Below are positions 1 to 10,689 of a stretch of 64,000 nucleotides of DNA, in pieces. The notes below the pieces were generated by a model that saw nothing but the letters and a program-made list of their open reading frames with translations, made no database searches and was not told the origin of the DNA. The stretch's first letter is position 1. Each line of letters starts with the position of its first letter. Origin of the DNA: Capniomyces stellatus (lineage: Eukaryota; Kickxellomycota; Harpellomycetes; Harpellales; Legeriomycetaceae); contig LUVW01000035.1 of NCBI GenBank assembly GCA_001661515.1, positions 138,594-202,593 on the forward strand, in the 5' to 3' direction. A program made the translations under genes and the position numbers.

Positions 1-472
1 TTATTATTTTTTTTTTTTTTTTTTTTTTTTGATGGAATTAATTTGGAAAAGTGATGGTTCAAAAAAGTTTTCTTTTTTTTTTCTTTTGTCCTTCCTTTTG
101 ATTCATGATTTCTTTAAAATAGGGAAGTCTTGGTTAGTAAAAAAAAAAAAAAAAAAGTGTTGATTGGAATTTATTGGTTTTATTCCCATTTTAGCTTTTG
201 GCATTATAGCTTTGAAAAAAATCAAGTTCACTTTTATACATGTAAATTGGATTTAGGCTTGCTGTTTTATCTACATTTAAATTTAAAATTAAATCAACCT
301 CACCTTTTTCTACTTGTAAAAAAACAAAAACAAAACAGTAGTTTTATTATTGTAACAATCACTAAAAGGACAAGAATTAAAATAAAAAAAACTAGCAGCG
401 GCCTAATACACAAGGGCAATATAATAGAAAAAATAAAAGGAAAAGAAAAGAGAATAAAATAAATAAATCAAA
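1..472. other. Gene-free left edge
   Basis: A/T-rich DNA with a poly-T run at the very start and a poly-A run near 139-156. It lies upstream of the TIM23 gene and probably holds its promoter and leader. An open frame at 130-462 lacks an ATG and is of low-complexity Lys/Asn composition, so I do not call it. Confidence 0.6.
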
Positions 473-1418
473 ATGTCGATTTTCAATCCAATCTCAAGAT
501 CAAGTCAACAACAACAAACAAGTTTCATCACCGATCAAGATGCTGAATCCAGTTCACAATCAAATAGCGGAATCCAATTTGATTCTACACTAAACGAACA
601 GCCCAGACAAAACTCGATTGAACAGGTATCAAACGGGGTGCAGGACTTTTTAGGTTCAGTCGATTTGAGCGACGACGCCCTATACCCCAAACTCACACCA
701 ATGGCAACAGGCATTGAGTATCTGTCACTAGACGACAACGAGCATAACCACGGCGCCTTGCCCTCGCGTGGCTGGAGTGACGACCTGTGTTATGGTGCTG
801 GTACAGCATACGTAGGAGGTAATAAATACAGGTTGGATTGAAGATATAAATTGAATTTGAATTTGAAATTGGGAATTTAAACTTTGAAAAACAAATTCTT
901 TAATTTGAATTATTATGGGGGATGATAATAGGTTTGGCGTTTGGAGGAGCTTGGGGTTTTATTGAGGGATCAAGGATTCCAGCCAACAACTTTAAAATCA
1001 AGTTTAATGGAATTCTGAATGCGATGACCCGGCGTGGACCGTTTGTTGCCAACTCTAGTGGAGTTCTTGCTATGTACTATAACGGGTTATATTCGATGAT
1101 TGGTGCATACACAGGAAAGCGCGACATGTACACCAGCATCAGTGCAGCTGGAGTTACCGGTTTGCTATTCAAATCGACATGTAAGCTACTCTCTTTTAAT
1201 AGTAAATAATCAAGCATGTGTATATAATAACGGTAACTATAATTGATGGTGATGTTTGATGATTGATTTGTGTAGCTGGCCTGAAAAACGCTGGGAAAAC
1301 TTCTATTGCTTTTACAGCAATCATGGGACTTTACCAATTTGCTCTCAACTACGAGACAATATTAAACAAGGAAAATAAGGACGTTTCGTTCAACAAAATG
1401 TCAACACAATCCGCATAA
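473..1418 (+). CDS. TIM23: Mitochondrial inner-membrane translocase subunit Tim23
   Basis: Channel-forming core subunit of the TIM23 presequence translocase of the inner mitochondrial membrane. Exons are 473-818, 932-1180 and 1276-1418. All three junctions are GT-AG and keep phase. The N-terminal ~100 residues are Gln/Ser-rich and hydrophilic, as expected for the intermembrane-space domain. They end in a conserved approach segment containing LTPMATGIEYL and GWSDDLCYGAGTAY. The membrane half follows with Gly-rich helices: GLAFGGAWGFIEGSR, then a segment with NGILNAMTRRGPF, then VTGLLFKSTSGLKNAGKTS. This is the Tim17/22/23 pattern and order. The predicted length is about 245 residues, normal for the family. 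The ATG is the first in frame. No fault is seen. Tim17 is excluded by the long hydrophilic N-terminus. Confidence 0.9.
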
Positions 1419-1707
1419 AATAAATCCCTGGAAAAAACAAAACGAAAATCACGCTATGAAAAATAACTATAAACAATAAACAACAACAAAAAAAAGGAGG
1501 GAAGGGGAAGGGAGGCTAAACTCTTTTATACTGCCAGTATAACTATTACTATTTTAATACTACACTATTTTATTTTTATCTTTATCTTTATTTTTTCTGT
1601 TGGAATGGTTTTAAGCTACTAAGCTAGTGATGTTGTTTAGAGTAAATGATATAATAATAAAACATTTAAAAAGATATACAAAGCGGGAAATGAGGGGGAG
1701 AGTGGAA

Positions 1708-3936
1708 TCAAGCCAGATTTTTTGAATTGAGCGCGCGTCTCTTGGCAACCAAAAAGGCGTTGAGTTTCTTGTCGCGTTGGTTATTCGCGGTGTTGAACGC
1801 AACATTGCAGCATGAACTCGGATCCGCACCATTTTCAACCAGAAAAACAAGCATTTCTGGTTTGTAAGGCTTTAAACACGCCTCTCTCACCCCGTTGTGC
1901 CACTCGTTGTCCAGCTTTGCCCCCAGACCAATCAAATGTCTCACTAGCTCAATATCTCCGCTGCGAGCCGCCTTTCTCAGTGCAACGTTGTTGTTGCTGT
2001 GAATGTCCGCGCCGTTACCGACCAGAAACGTTAGCACGTCTTTTTTCACAGGCAGAAAACACGCCTCCTTCACTCCGTTGTGCTCCTCGTCCTGCAGCTT
2101 CATTCCCCGCTCAACCAGCGCCTGCACAAACCCCAAATCCCCCACCTCACACGCTGTTCGCAGCGCCACGTTGTCATTGGTCCTTGGGTCTGCCCCGCTC
2201 GCCACCAACAGCTTGACTGCATCCATGTGCTTGTTCTCACACGCTTCCTTCATCCCGTTTTGTTCCTCGTCCTCCAGCTTCATTCCCCGCTCAACTAGAA
2301 ATATCACCGTTTCAACATCACCCATTTTACATGCCGTTCTCAACACCTCATTCTCATTTATCCTCGCATCTGCTCCTTTCTTTATCAGCAGCCTCGCCAT
2401 CTTCATGTTATTGTTCTTGCAAGCTTCTTCAAGTCCTTTGCAAAGCTCCTTTTTCCCGCAAACTCCCATACTAATCAGAAACTCAACTGTTTCAACATCA
2501 CCCATTTTACATGCCGTTCTCAACACCTCATTCTCATTTATCCTCGCATCTGCTCCTTTCTTGATCAGCAGCCTCACCATCTCCATTTTTTTGCTCAAGC
2601 AAGCTTCTTTAAGCCCTTCGCAAAGTTCCTTTTCCCTGTACGCCTCTCGACTAATCAAAAACTCAACCGTTTCAACATCCCCCATTCTGCACGCTTTTAT
2701 CAACACCATATCCTCATTTATCCTCGCATTTGCTCCTCTCTTGATCAACACCTGCACTGCCCCCGCCCAATCCTTTGACCACCATTTATTACACACCTGC
2801 TCCAGCAGCATATTCTTATTCCTCGAACCATCGTGGCTATGGTCAACTGCCCTTGTAAACATTTCAGTATCACTATTTTCCAAACTCCTCTCCAGCAACA
2901 AATCCAAACAATACTGCTCAATCTCCCCATCCAGCATCGCCTCAAACACCTTCTTGTGTTCCCACTTCAAACCATCAACCACAATCAAGTTCGAGTAGTT
3001 GGACTTCTCTGTTATTAAGCTCTTTGAAATGCCTTCCTCACCACCCCCCATTACATCCAAATCAAAATAAATGTTCAAATAGTCCGGTTTCGTGTTCTCC
3101 TTCACACTCACTCTTGAAATCTGTTTAGATTCTGGTGTCACCCTGTCATATATCCTCTTTTCCAAAACTATTCCGCTCTTTAAAAACCGCGTAACCACAT
3201 CCAAATGTCCATTATTGCATGCACCAACTACCATAATAGTCACCAAGCCCTTGTATCCATCCGTATCACTCAATTTAATACCATTCGCCTCTCCATCGCC
3301 CATTTCAATACTCTCATTGTACACCTTATCAGTAACCTTTTCATCCTTAATGTCAATCAATACTCCCAACATTCGTCTGTTCACTTCCATTCCAATAATA
3401 TCTTTGCTACAAAGCTTAGCCAGCTCCAACGAAATCAATGATTCCACATAGTACCTTTTCATTGTTTTAGGCAAGTTCCCGCTCATATTGACTCTGAAAT
3501 ACTTTTGTTTTTCCAAATCCAACATTTGATACTTGCACTTATCCAAATAACGAATCTTTGGAAATGTCTTTTCAGCTATGGTGTCAACAACTATATGCAT
3601 TTTCATCAAACTGGTGAATATTTTGCTCCACCCATGCTTGATTGACAACCTGAATGTACTAAGATACGAGTTGTTTTTACTTGCACAAAGTATACTCAAC
3701 GCCAGCTCTTCGTTCCTCATCAACCTTATGAATCGAGATCCAAAATACTCGTCCATTTTTGTCAACGTCGCTTCATATCCAAATAAATTTTGCAAGTACC
3801 GCTTCTTTGTGCTGTTGAGTTGTGAAGCATTGTACATTGACTTTGATACCGTCGATACCGATGGTGTCTGTGCTAGAACAAATATCTCTGACAAGATCGT
3901 TTCTGGGATTTTGTTGTACGAATTATTGACACTCAT
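1708..3936 (-). CDS. F-box-like plus ankyrin-repeat protein (copy A)
   Basis: Single-exon gene encoding 742 residues. The start at 3936 was chosen because the paralogue at 16480 begins with the same MSVNNSY sequence; the frame is open for 46 further codons upstream. The first ~45 residues resemble an F-box (KIPETILSEIFVLAQ then VSTVSKSMY), which would recruit Skp1/Cullin. The middle is an unrecognised helical region. The last ~330 residues are ankyrin-type helices with recurring RLLIKKGADARINENE, ACKMGDVETVEFLI and EACKNN motifs. By family logic it would be a substrate receptor of an SCF ubiquitin ligase, the ankyrins choosing the target; this is inferred from domain order only. The repeats have a 60-residue (180-nt) period, unlike canonical 33-residue ankyrins. 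The target is unknown. Confidence 0.82.
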   Translation of the reverse strand: MSVNNSYNKIPETILSEIFVLAQTPSVSTVSKSMYNASQLNSTKKRYLQNLFGYEATLTKMDEYFGSRFIRLMRNEELALSILCASKNNSYLSTFRLSIKHGWSKIFTSLMKMHIVVDTIAEKTFPKIRYLDKCKYQMLDLEKQKYFRVNMSGNLPKTMKRYYVESLISLELAKLCSKDIIGMEVNRRMLGVLIDIKDEKVTDKVYNESIEMGDGEANGIKLSDTDGYKGLVTIMVVGACNNGHLDVVTRFLKSGIVLEKRIYDRVTPESKQISRVSVKENTKPDYLNIYFDLDVMGGGEEGISKSLITEKSNYSNLIVVDGLKWEHKKVFEAMLDGEIEQYCLDLLLERSLENSDTEMFTRAVDHSHDGSRNKNMLLEQVCNKWWSKDWAGAVQVLIKRGANARINEDMVLIKACRMGDVETVEFLISREAYREKELCEGLKEACLSKKMEMVRLLIKKGADARINENEVLRTACKMGDVETVEFLISMGVCGKKELCKGLEEACKNNNMKMARLLIKKGADARINENEVLRTACKMGDVETVIFLVERGMKLEDEEQNGMKEACENKHMDAVKLLVASGADPRTNDNVALRTACEVGDLGFVQALVERGMKLQDEEHNGVKEACFLPVKKDVLTFLVGNGADIHSNNNVALRKAARSGDIELVRHLIGLGAKLDNEWHNGVREACLKPYKPEMLVFLVENGADPSSCCNVAFNTANNQRDKKLNAFLVAKRRALNSKNLA
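1900..2760 (-). repeat. 180-nt tandem coding repeat in ankyrin region
   Basis: Within copy A the same sequence recurs every 180 nt. The blocks ending at 2340 and 2520 agree over roughly 90 nt with only a couple of differences, and the block ending at 2700 is slightly more diverged. The unit encodes 60 residues, that is two ~30-residue helix pairs. The near identity of two units suggests recent duplication or gene conversion. Confidence 0.8.
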
Positions 3937-4321
3937 TTCTTCCTTCTTAATACTTTGCTCGCCTACTCTCCTAGTCTTGTTAAATCCAACGTGTATTGCG
4001 GGACACTCGATATATTTTCTATCTTTTCTAAAAAAAAAAACCTTTATTGCTTTACTATACGAAATGGGAAACAACTACAAATGTCTTTTTTTTAATAAAA
4101 AAAACTCGATTTTAACCGTCGATTTTCTTGATCTCTATTTATTTACTTTAGATTCTCATCTCTTTGGAATAGTATAAGCTATTATTATTGGTCTCAGAAT
4201 GTTTTTATCTGATTCGCATTTCACGATAAACTTTCAAAATCAATGGATAAACTCGATCAAAAATTACAAAAAATAAAAACAAAAAAATCATAAAAATAAA
4301 ATCTATGCGTGTACAACACCA
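3937..4321. other. Intergenic, upstream of F-box/ankyrin copy A
   Basis: A/T-rich spacer between the start of the F-box/ankyrin gene and the 3' end of the La-related gene, both on the minus strand. No open frame with family resemblance is seen. Confidence 0.5.
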
Positions 4322-5855
4322 TCAAGAACCCAAATCCAAACTGTCCAATATACCCGAGTTCAACAAACATTCCACTCGCTTTTTTTTCCTTCTCTTGACA
4401 ACCTTTGACCTGAAATGACTGGCCCTGTCGCTCTTTGTCTCAAACTTTGATCTCCTTATTGGTTTACCTGCTCTAAATCCAACACCGCCTGCTGTACCGC
4501 CAATAAACCCATCGTCTTCTGTCTCCATCCTGACACCATCCATCCCTAGCTCATCCAACACTATGTCTTCTATCCAGTCCAAACAATACCACCACACAAT
4601 CATTTATTTAGCACTGTAAAATCGGTGGATTAGGGTCTTCATTGTTGACAATAAATAAAATATAAAAATAGAAAGCTTAAGCTCTAAATTTCAGCTTCTA
4701 TCATAAATCAGACTTTACCTGTAGCTGAGGATGTAGCCAAAGATGTATTCGCCATTGTCTTCTCGGACTTGGACGGTTTGCCATCATATCTAATACCAAC
4801 AAGCCTGCGGATTAGCAAACCACCGTATAATTTGCATATTAACCAGAGAATTCAAACTATCCACCTTGAACCCAGTTTTATATCCACTTACTTTTTCCTA
4901 AATACACCGATTTTCTTGTCCTGAAACCCCGCGCTACTGCCAAGCGCAGCCCCAGCATCGTCTATGCTACCATACTCGACCAAGTATGTATGCTAAATAC
5001 AAGCAAAATGGAACAAAGCAAATGAGTTGACAGAATGAATATGGTTATATGCACTGCATCACGTTTGCTATAATTAAACACTCGGCTCCAAGCACTTACG
5101 TTTACTAGATCCTCTAAATCAACCACACTAACAATCTCTCCAAATTCCGAAAACGTGTCTATAACTTCCTTTACAGTCGCTTTGTACGGATATGTCTAAA
5201 ATTAAGAAAAGTCAATCAATAACCAGCCGGTACAACCCAAAAAAAAAAAATTTACTTCTTAGTTACTCTTGGATAGCTGACATACCACATAGACGATTCC
5301 AAGACCCTCGGCTTCTGCATTTAAACAGGGAGATTTGATGTACTTTCCATCAAAACTTATCAACACCGTGTTTATTCTTTCCAACGCCCTCAATACCTCA
5401 ATGCTGCTCCTAGCTGTGTTCTGTATACTTTTTACACCTTCCAACTTTTTTATCGGAATCCACTTCTCACTACTACCTACTATTACACAATTCACATTTT
5501 CAACATCAACACCCCTTTTCCCTCTCTCTCATTCTTACTCTGTTCATTCCTTTTTTATTCCTTCCCCTAGCAAATACCAACAAAATAACACGGCTGAAAT
5601 CTTACCTGAAAAAATATCATTAAACTCGATGCCGTTCGCTTTGCTGCTGCCAAGACTTTTATTTGGCAAACCGAGACCATTTAGGATCGCTTTTAATTTT
5701 CTAGAAAGTAGCAAAACTCGCTCTTCTGACTTTTGTCTGTTCGTTTTCCTTTTGATTTTTGTTTTACTTTTGATTGTACTACATGGTTCAGTTTTGCTTT
5801 TTTTGCGGACTGGATTCGAGTTTATTATCCTGCTGAATTCATCTTGCAGCCCCAT
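4322..5855 (-). CDS. La-related RNA-binding protein (partial La motif + RRM)
   Basis: Six exons on the minus strand: 5855-5606, ~5476-5286, 5195-5100, 4992-4892, 4804-4719 and ~4575-4322. The first five junctions fit GT-AG consensus and keep phase; the last acceptor is uncertain. The protein is about 320 residues. After a Lys/Arg-rich N-terminus comes a segment like the second half of a La motif (EKWIPIKKLEGV, then LRALERINTVLISFDGKYI). An RRM follows, with YVTYPYKATVKEV, FGEIVSVVDLEDLV and TYLVEYGSIDDAGAAL. A basic tail contains SKVVKRRKKKR. La proteins bind the 3' oligo-U of new polymerase III transcripts in the nucleus. The first half of the La motif is poorly conserved, so a LARP7/Pof8-like telomerase or snRNA factor is also possible. 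Confidence 0.55.
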
Positions 5856-6988
5856 GATCTCTAAATTAAACTGCACAAGACGGTTTACAAGTCCGGTCTA
5901 ATTATGACTCCATTTATATGGGCTTGCTCAAACTAAATTGTTTTCTACCACCCTCAAGTTTGTCGTATATACTGATTTAGATTAATGAACCGTTGATTTC
6001 CCCAACTTTTACCTGACCATTTGGTTTTAATTATTCACTTTTTAAAAAATAAAACAATAAAAATCTTGGTAGAATATTTCAATAACTTGGTTGTTGAAAA
6101 ACATTTGAAACGATTTAATAAAAGTTTGGTCGATTTTCAGTTGCCCTAATTGGGCCATTTCCAAACTAAAACCAAGCTGAAAGCAGGTCCAATCAACTCT
6201 ATTCGCTTTGATATCAACTAGACCGGGTATCATTACATCTAGAGGCAACAGATGTGGTGTTTGGAAACATCAAGGACGACATGTATACCAATCGTCTTTT
6301 TTTTACTCTTTTTCGGATCTTTTTCGGGTCTTTTTCGACTTTTTTCTTTAAACCTCCGTCACTCTAGCTGAATCGGGAGCTTTAAGATATGATTCCACAT
6401 TTGCTAATAAGCAAGACCAACAGCAGATTGATTGCTGTTTGAGATTGTTGATAAGGCACATATGGGTGACTTGGGGTGGGAGAAAATGTTCTTGTAAACA
6501 AATACCAATGGGTTGTTGATTGATTTAGCCGCATTTGAGCGTACTAAACGGTTACTCTGTTATTAATACTGTTTTCGTTTATAGCGATTCCCAACTATCT
6601 GTATTGGACAAATCACAATGTTTATAAAATAAAAATTCCAGTCGGGAAATATACAAGCAAGTTTGAACTGTTTGAAATTCCGACTAGTAAATATAGACTT
6701 TGTAATTTGTGCTTTGAGATGTAGATAATACAACAGCCGAGATTGAGTAAGCTAGTACAAGTGTATGCTAGAGAAGATTACGTAATCGGATAGGATATTC
6801 TAAGAATACCTTTATTACTCTTTTCCAGAGTTGGCAGGCCTTATATAAGACACTTATTCTTGATCTTTTTTTTTACTTGCATTATTCCCCGAATCAGGCT
6901 ATTATCAGTAGTTTGAAGTTAATAACGATCAATCAGTATTTATTCTATTTTATCAAATTGCCAACGAGTAATTTATATTATCAACCCC
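5856..6988. other. Intergenic, 1.1 kb
   Basis: A/T-rich spacer between the divergently transcribed La-related gene and the small gene that starts at 6989. A short stretch near 6300-6345 repeats a CTTTTTCGG/CGGGTC-like word. No coding or RNA feature is recognised. Confidence 0.45.
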
Positions 6989-7324
6989 ATGTTTAAAGGC
7001 AAGAAACAGGAATAATAAGAAATTAAAAGCAAAGAAAAGGTAAAGGTAACGGTAAAATACAACAGATGGATCTAGATCAACAGTCGATAAAGTCATAAAA
7101 GTTGGAATCACGGCTTATTTAAACTGGTTAGTGGTTTATTGACTTGATATTTCTTTTATTTATTGAAATCATTTAGGATACAACTTTACCTAAGCCAAAA
7201 AAGGAAGGTGTTTGTAATGGACATCTTGACAAAATTGGCCTTAAAGGATTACTACAGGTTCAAAGAAGACAGATTTACCAAGGTGCTGATTTCGGCTACT
7301 CTGTCGATTGCAACGTTGTGGTAG
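6989..7324 (+). CDS. Predicted small membrane-anchored protein (72 aa, three exons)
   Basis: Proposed exons are 6989-6998, 7066-7126 and 7177-7324. The frame stays open only if these are joined. Intron 1 (67 nt) would use a GC donor (GCAAGA) with a CAG acceptor. Intron 2 (50 nt) has donor GTTAGT and acceptor TTTAG. The product starts MFKDGSRST, has a mixed basic/hydrophobic middle with YLNWIQLYLSQKRK, and ends in a hydrophobic tail (KVLISATLSIATLW). It could be a small organelle-membrane subunit, but I recognise no family. A further splice at the final Trp codon into an exon encoding RARKK is possible. The open middle exon and the phase agreement are seen directly; that the gene is real is inference. 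Confidence 0.35.
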
Positions 7325-7732
7325 TGATATATACAGGGATATTGTGTACCTACTTGATCAAGAACGGGTTAATCAAAACAATAGTGTTGGAAAAAGTAAA
7401 TAGCAGAGCGAGAAAGAAGTAAAAAAGCAAGGAATTGGTGTTGATTGCTGCTGGCCTATTTTTCTGTATAGTTGATCCTTGTATTTTTTTTTCAAAAAAA
7501 AATAAAAATAAAAATAAGTCTAATAGTAGCTATGTGATGAGTATAATCGAGATTAAAGAAAAATGAGTAAGAAATAAAAGTAATAATTATAAATATATGT
7601 TAATGTTAATGTTTATCCTTAAATCAAAAGGTGGGAATAAAAAGCAAAAGCAAAAGCAAAAGCAAAAGCAAAAGCAAAAACAAAAACAAAAACAAAAACA
7701 AAAACAAAAACAGGAATGTTTGTAAATGGAAA
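7325..7732. other. Intergenic between convergent genes
   Basis: A/T-rich 3' regions of the small gene (+) and the MATH-domain gene (-). Apart from the hexamer repeat at its right end, nothing is recognised. Confidence 0.45.
7638..7711 (+). repeat. Hexanucleotide microsatellite (AAAAGC)n/(AAAACA)n
   Basis: About six AAAAGC units run directly into about seven AAAACA units. A C-for-G-type switch partway along suggests unit mutation followed by expansion. It lies just downstream of the MATH-gene stop codon, in its likely 3' UTR. Confidence 0.9.
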
Positions 7733-9677
7733 TCAGTTTTGAGTAGTTATAACAGGGGATCTTTTTTCTTTGACAGATGGGGTCTTTACAGAGTTGAATG
7801 GCATTCCAGTGGGGCTCTTGATGACTTTAACAAAAGCAGAGATTACACATTCGCCATTTTCGATAATTGGGCGGCCTTCGTCAAATGAATTCGAAACCAG
7901 TTCAGACAATTTCATGAAACGAGTGAACCCCCAATTAGGGTCGTTTTTATTAAAACAATGGAACGCAGCTAAAAAAGAAGAAAATGTACATATATTTAAT
8001 CGGGTGTCAAAAACAAGAGAAATGGATGGGAACATTACAATATTGGACAAAAGCATGAGAAAACAATGAAACATGGGTAATATGGGCAATATGAGTGGGT
8101 AAGAAGTGGAGAGAACATGGGGGTGAATAACTTACATCCTTGAGTATTAATAGTTGGTTCATTGGTGTTTGCAATTGATAAAACAAACTGGGCAATTGCG
8201 TGCCAGCCGTCAGGTGCCTCCTTAGCGTTTGCGTACTCTAAAAACAGAGAAACTATCTCAGTATGGGAGCTTCCAAATGGTCGAAGTAAAATCCGCCTAT
8301 TGTGCATAAATAAGAAAATCCATGGAGATTGTTAGTAAATGAAGAATGGATCTACGAGATTATGGCAGTAGATAAAAAGAAGGGAGAGGGAGAGGGAAGG
8401 GGAAATGGAAGTGTGAGTTTAAACTTACCAGCTGTGGCCGCCACATTCAAATATGTCACTAGTAACACGTTTTTCTAAAGAGTCCCAGTTCTGGATCTTC
8501 CAATGGAAGGTTTTAAACTCGGCAACAAGACTTTCCATGTTGGCATCGGCATAGGCGTTTTCTAATGTGAATAGAAGGTGGGGAAATAATTAGTATAAAT
8601 AAATATGAATAGACCAGTATAAATAAATGGTCCAATATAAATAAATATAAATAGTCCAGTATAATAAATACAAATTAATAAACAAATATAAATATAAATA
8701 AACAAATATAAATAATAAATAAATAGACCAGTATAATAAATATAAAAGTTAAATATAAATAAATAAACAAATATAAATATAAATATACCTTTAAATACGC
8801 TGATTCTCTCTTCTTCCTCATTGTTTTTGAGGCTGTCGTTGTTTTCAGTTACGGCTTGATTTTCAGGAGGAGTTGTTGCAGCTCTTGGTCGTTGGGGTGT
8901 GTTGTTGTTGTTATTGTTGTTATTGCTATTATTGAATGCCATGTTTGGGGGATTGGATATATAATTCAATGGAATGCTGGGGGTCATGTTACTGTTTAAT
9001 AAGGCATTAGAGTACAGTTGGTTGATTGAGGGCGAGTAGATGGAAGTGTGGAGGTTTTGCTGTTGCTTTTTTGCCAGAATGCTGGCCAGGTAGCTGTTTG
9101 AGTTTACGTTTGCTGGTGAGCCTCCGTAATTATCCAGTCCCAATCCAACGTTTGTCGGGCTGATTCCTGATCTTGGATACCCAGCCTGATTGTTTGAGTT
9201 CTGGATCATCATTTGAGTGGTCATCATTTCTACCAGTTGGTTGACTGATGACTGCAGAGTCTGGAATTCGTTCTTTGTCACAAATCCATCTGTCTTCTTT
9301 TGAAAGTTACGCTCTCCGCTTTTGCTTACGCCTTGGTCATGGGCTCCCAGGTTGCTTGGTGTAGGTGTTGCTGACGCCGCTGTTTCCAGCAGCAGTCTCG
9401 GGTCTACTACTTCTCTTTGGTTATTCATCATCCCTCCTGACCCCAGCTGGTTTTGGTGCCCCTGGCCGCCAAATCCCTGGTGAAACTCGTTTCCTCCTCC
9501 CTGCATCCCCATTCCTGCATATCCCTGAAACGCATCTTGCACTGCCCGTTGCTCCAGCTCTGCCAGCCTCCTCATTTCTGCCATCTGCCTCAGCCGCTCC
9601 AAGTATTTATGCATCTCTGCCGGATCATTATAATTCGCATTAGCATTCACATTATTCACATTGCTACTGTTAGACAT
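7733..9677 (-). CDS. HAUSP/Ubp15-type MATH-domain protein without peptidase
   Basis: Four exons: 9677-8789, 8561-8429, 8296-8136 and 7968-7733, all GT-AG and phase-consistent, giving 472 residues. Residues 1-~300 are disordered (Asn/Gln/Met-rich) with a short coiled coil (MHKYLERLRQMAEMRRLAEL). The C-terminal ~165 residues are a MATH/TRAF-like domain: FKTFHWKIQNWDSL, DIFECGGHSWRILLRPFG, LFLEYANAKEAPDGW, NDPNWGFTRFMKLSELV, GRPIIENGECVISAFVKV. These match the N-terminal MATH domain of USP7/Ubp15, which binds P/A-x-x-S peptides. In USP7 a ubiquitin peptidase follows; here the frame stops about 25 residues after the domain. It may be a stand-alone adaptor that competes with the full enzyme. Start: first ATG in frame (MSNSSN). 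Confidence 0.85.
8579..8786 (-). repeat. A/T tandem repeats inside MATH-gene intron 1
   Basis: The 227-nt first intron of the MATH gene (8562-8788) is nearly all imperfect copies of short words such as AATATAAATAAATA and CCAGTATAATAAAT. The intron reads open in part, which extends the frame past the true donor at 8788. Confidence 0.7.
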
Positions 9678-10650
9678 TTTCAACAAAAAAAATCCCTGTA
9701 GCCCTTCTTTTATCTCTTATTTCGGTTTCTCTCTTTCTTTCTCTATTGTCCTGTATTTTGTTATCCTGTATTCTATTTTTCTTCTCTTTGCCTATATATT
9801 TAAATAATATAACGTTTCTTTCTTTTCTTCTTTTTTTACTGCTCTGCCTTAACTACGTTTTTATTTTCCAATTGTATCTCTTTTTTCCCCTTTTTTATCG
9901 CTTTTACAACTGCAACCTAATCTTGGATATTGATATTCTTGTTTGCTTCTGTATATTAGAATCTGTCTATACTACTATTGTCGTGTTGTTGGTACTAGGC
10001 GTTTTTCTCCTTGGCTTCCTATTCTCCTTGTTTATCTTTTTCCTCCTGGTTTTTACTATTATTTTCGAGTTGTCTGACTTTAATCTAAATGCATATCATT
10101 TGGATTTGTTCTTTTTGTGCTTACAGCTCTATTTACTTTCCAACTCTTTGAACTATTTTATTATATATTCACTTTTGTCAAGTGCGTAAGAATTATATCA
10201 AGGAAACGATAATATTATTTAAAAGTTAAAAGAGGGAAAATATTTTTTTTAATTGTGATAATTGCTTAATTTTATTACTATTATAGCTTAATGAATTCTA
10301 TTTATTCAAAGCGTTTTTTTTTTCTTTCAATTTGCCTCGTTACCGAAATCCGTTTAGGACTATTCTCTTTTAAATGCCCATACTTTAATTTACCTCTGTA
10401 GTCTTTTTTTTCCCACCAATTTAAATAAATTAAAATAGAATATCACAAAACTTGAAAATTAGAGAAACTAAAACTATACTCAAATCCATATTAATTTAAT
10501 TAGCAACAAATTAAAAGCAAAAAAAAAAAAAAAGTACAACGTATTCCCAAACTTCAAAATCTTGAAAAGGGAAAACCACTATTACCAATTATGTATTTCT
10601 TTGCAAAATACTAACCAAGTGTAATGTTTGGTTGTGCCATTTAGTTTCTA

Positions 10651-10689
<39 letters not shown>

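Noticed and set aside
130..462. Open frame at left edge
   Set aside because: It begins at TTG, has no ATG and translates to low-complexity Lys/Asn/Phe sequence in A/T-rich DNA.
7322..7337. A 16-nt GT...AG stretch after the Trp codon of the small gene
   Set aside because: It is too short for a spliceosomal intron.
9746..10189. 147-codon hydrophobic open frame (+)
   Set aside because: Its Phe/Leu/Ile content is what T-rich DNA gives by chance. It has no motif and lies just upstream of a minus-strand gene.
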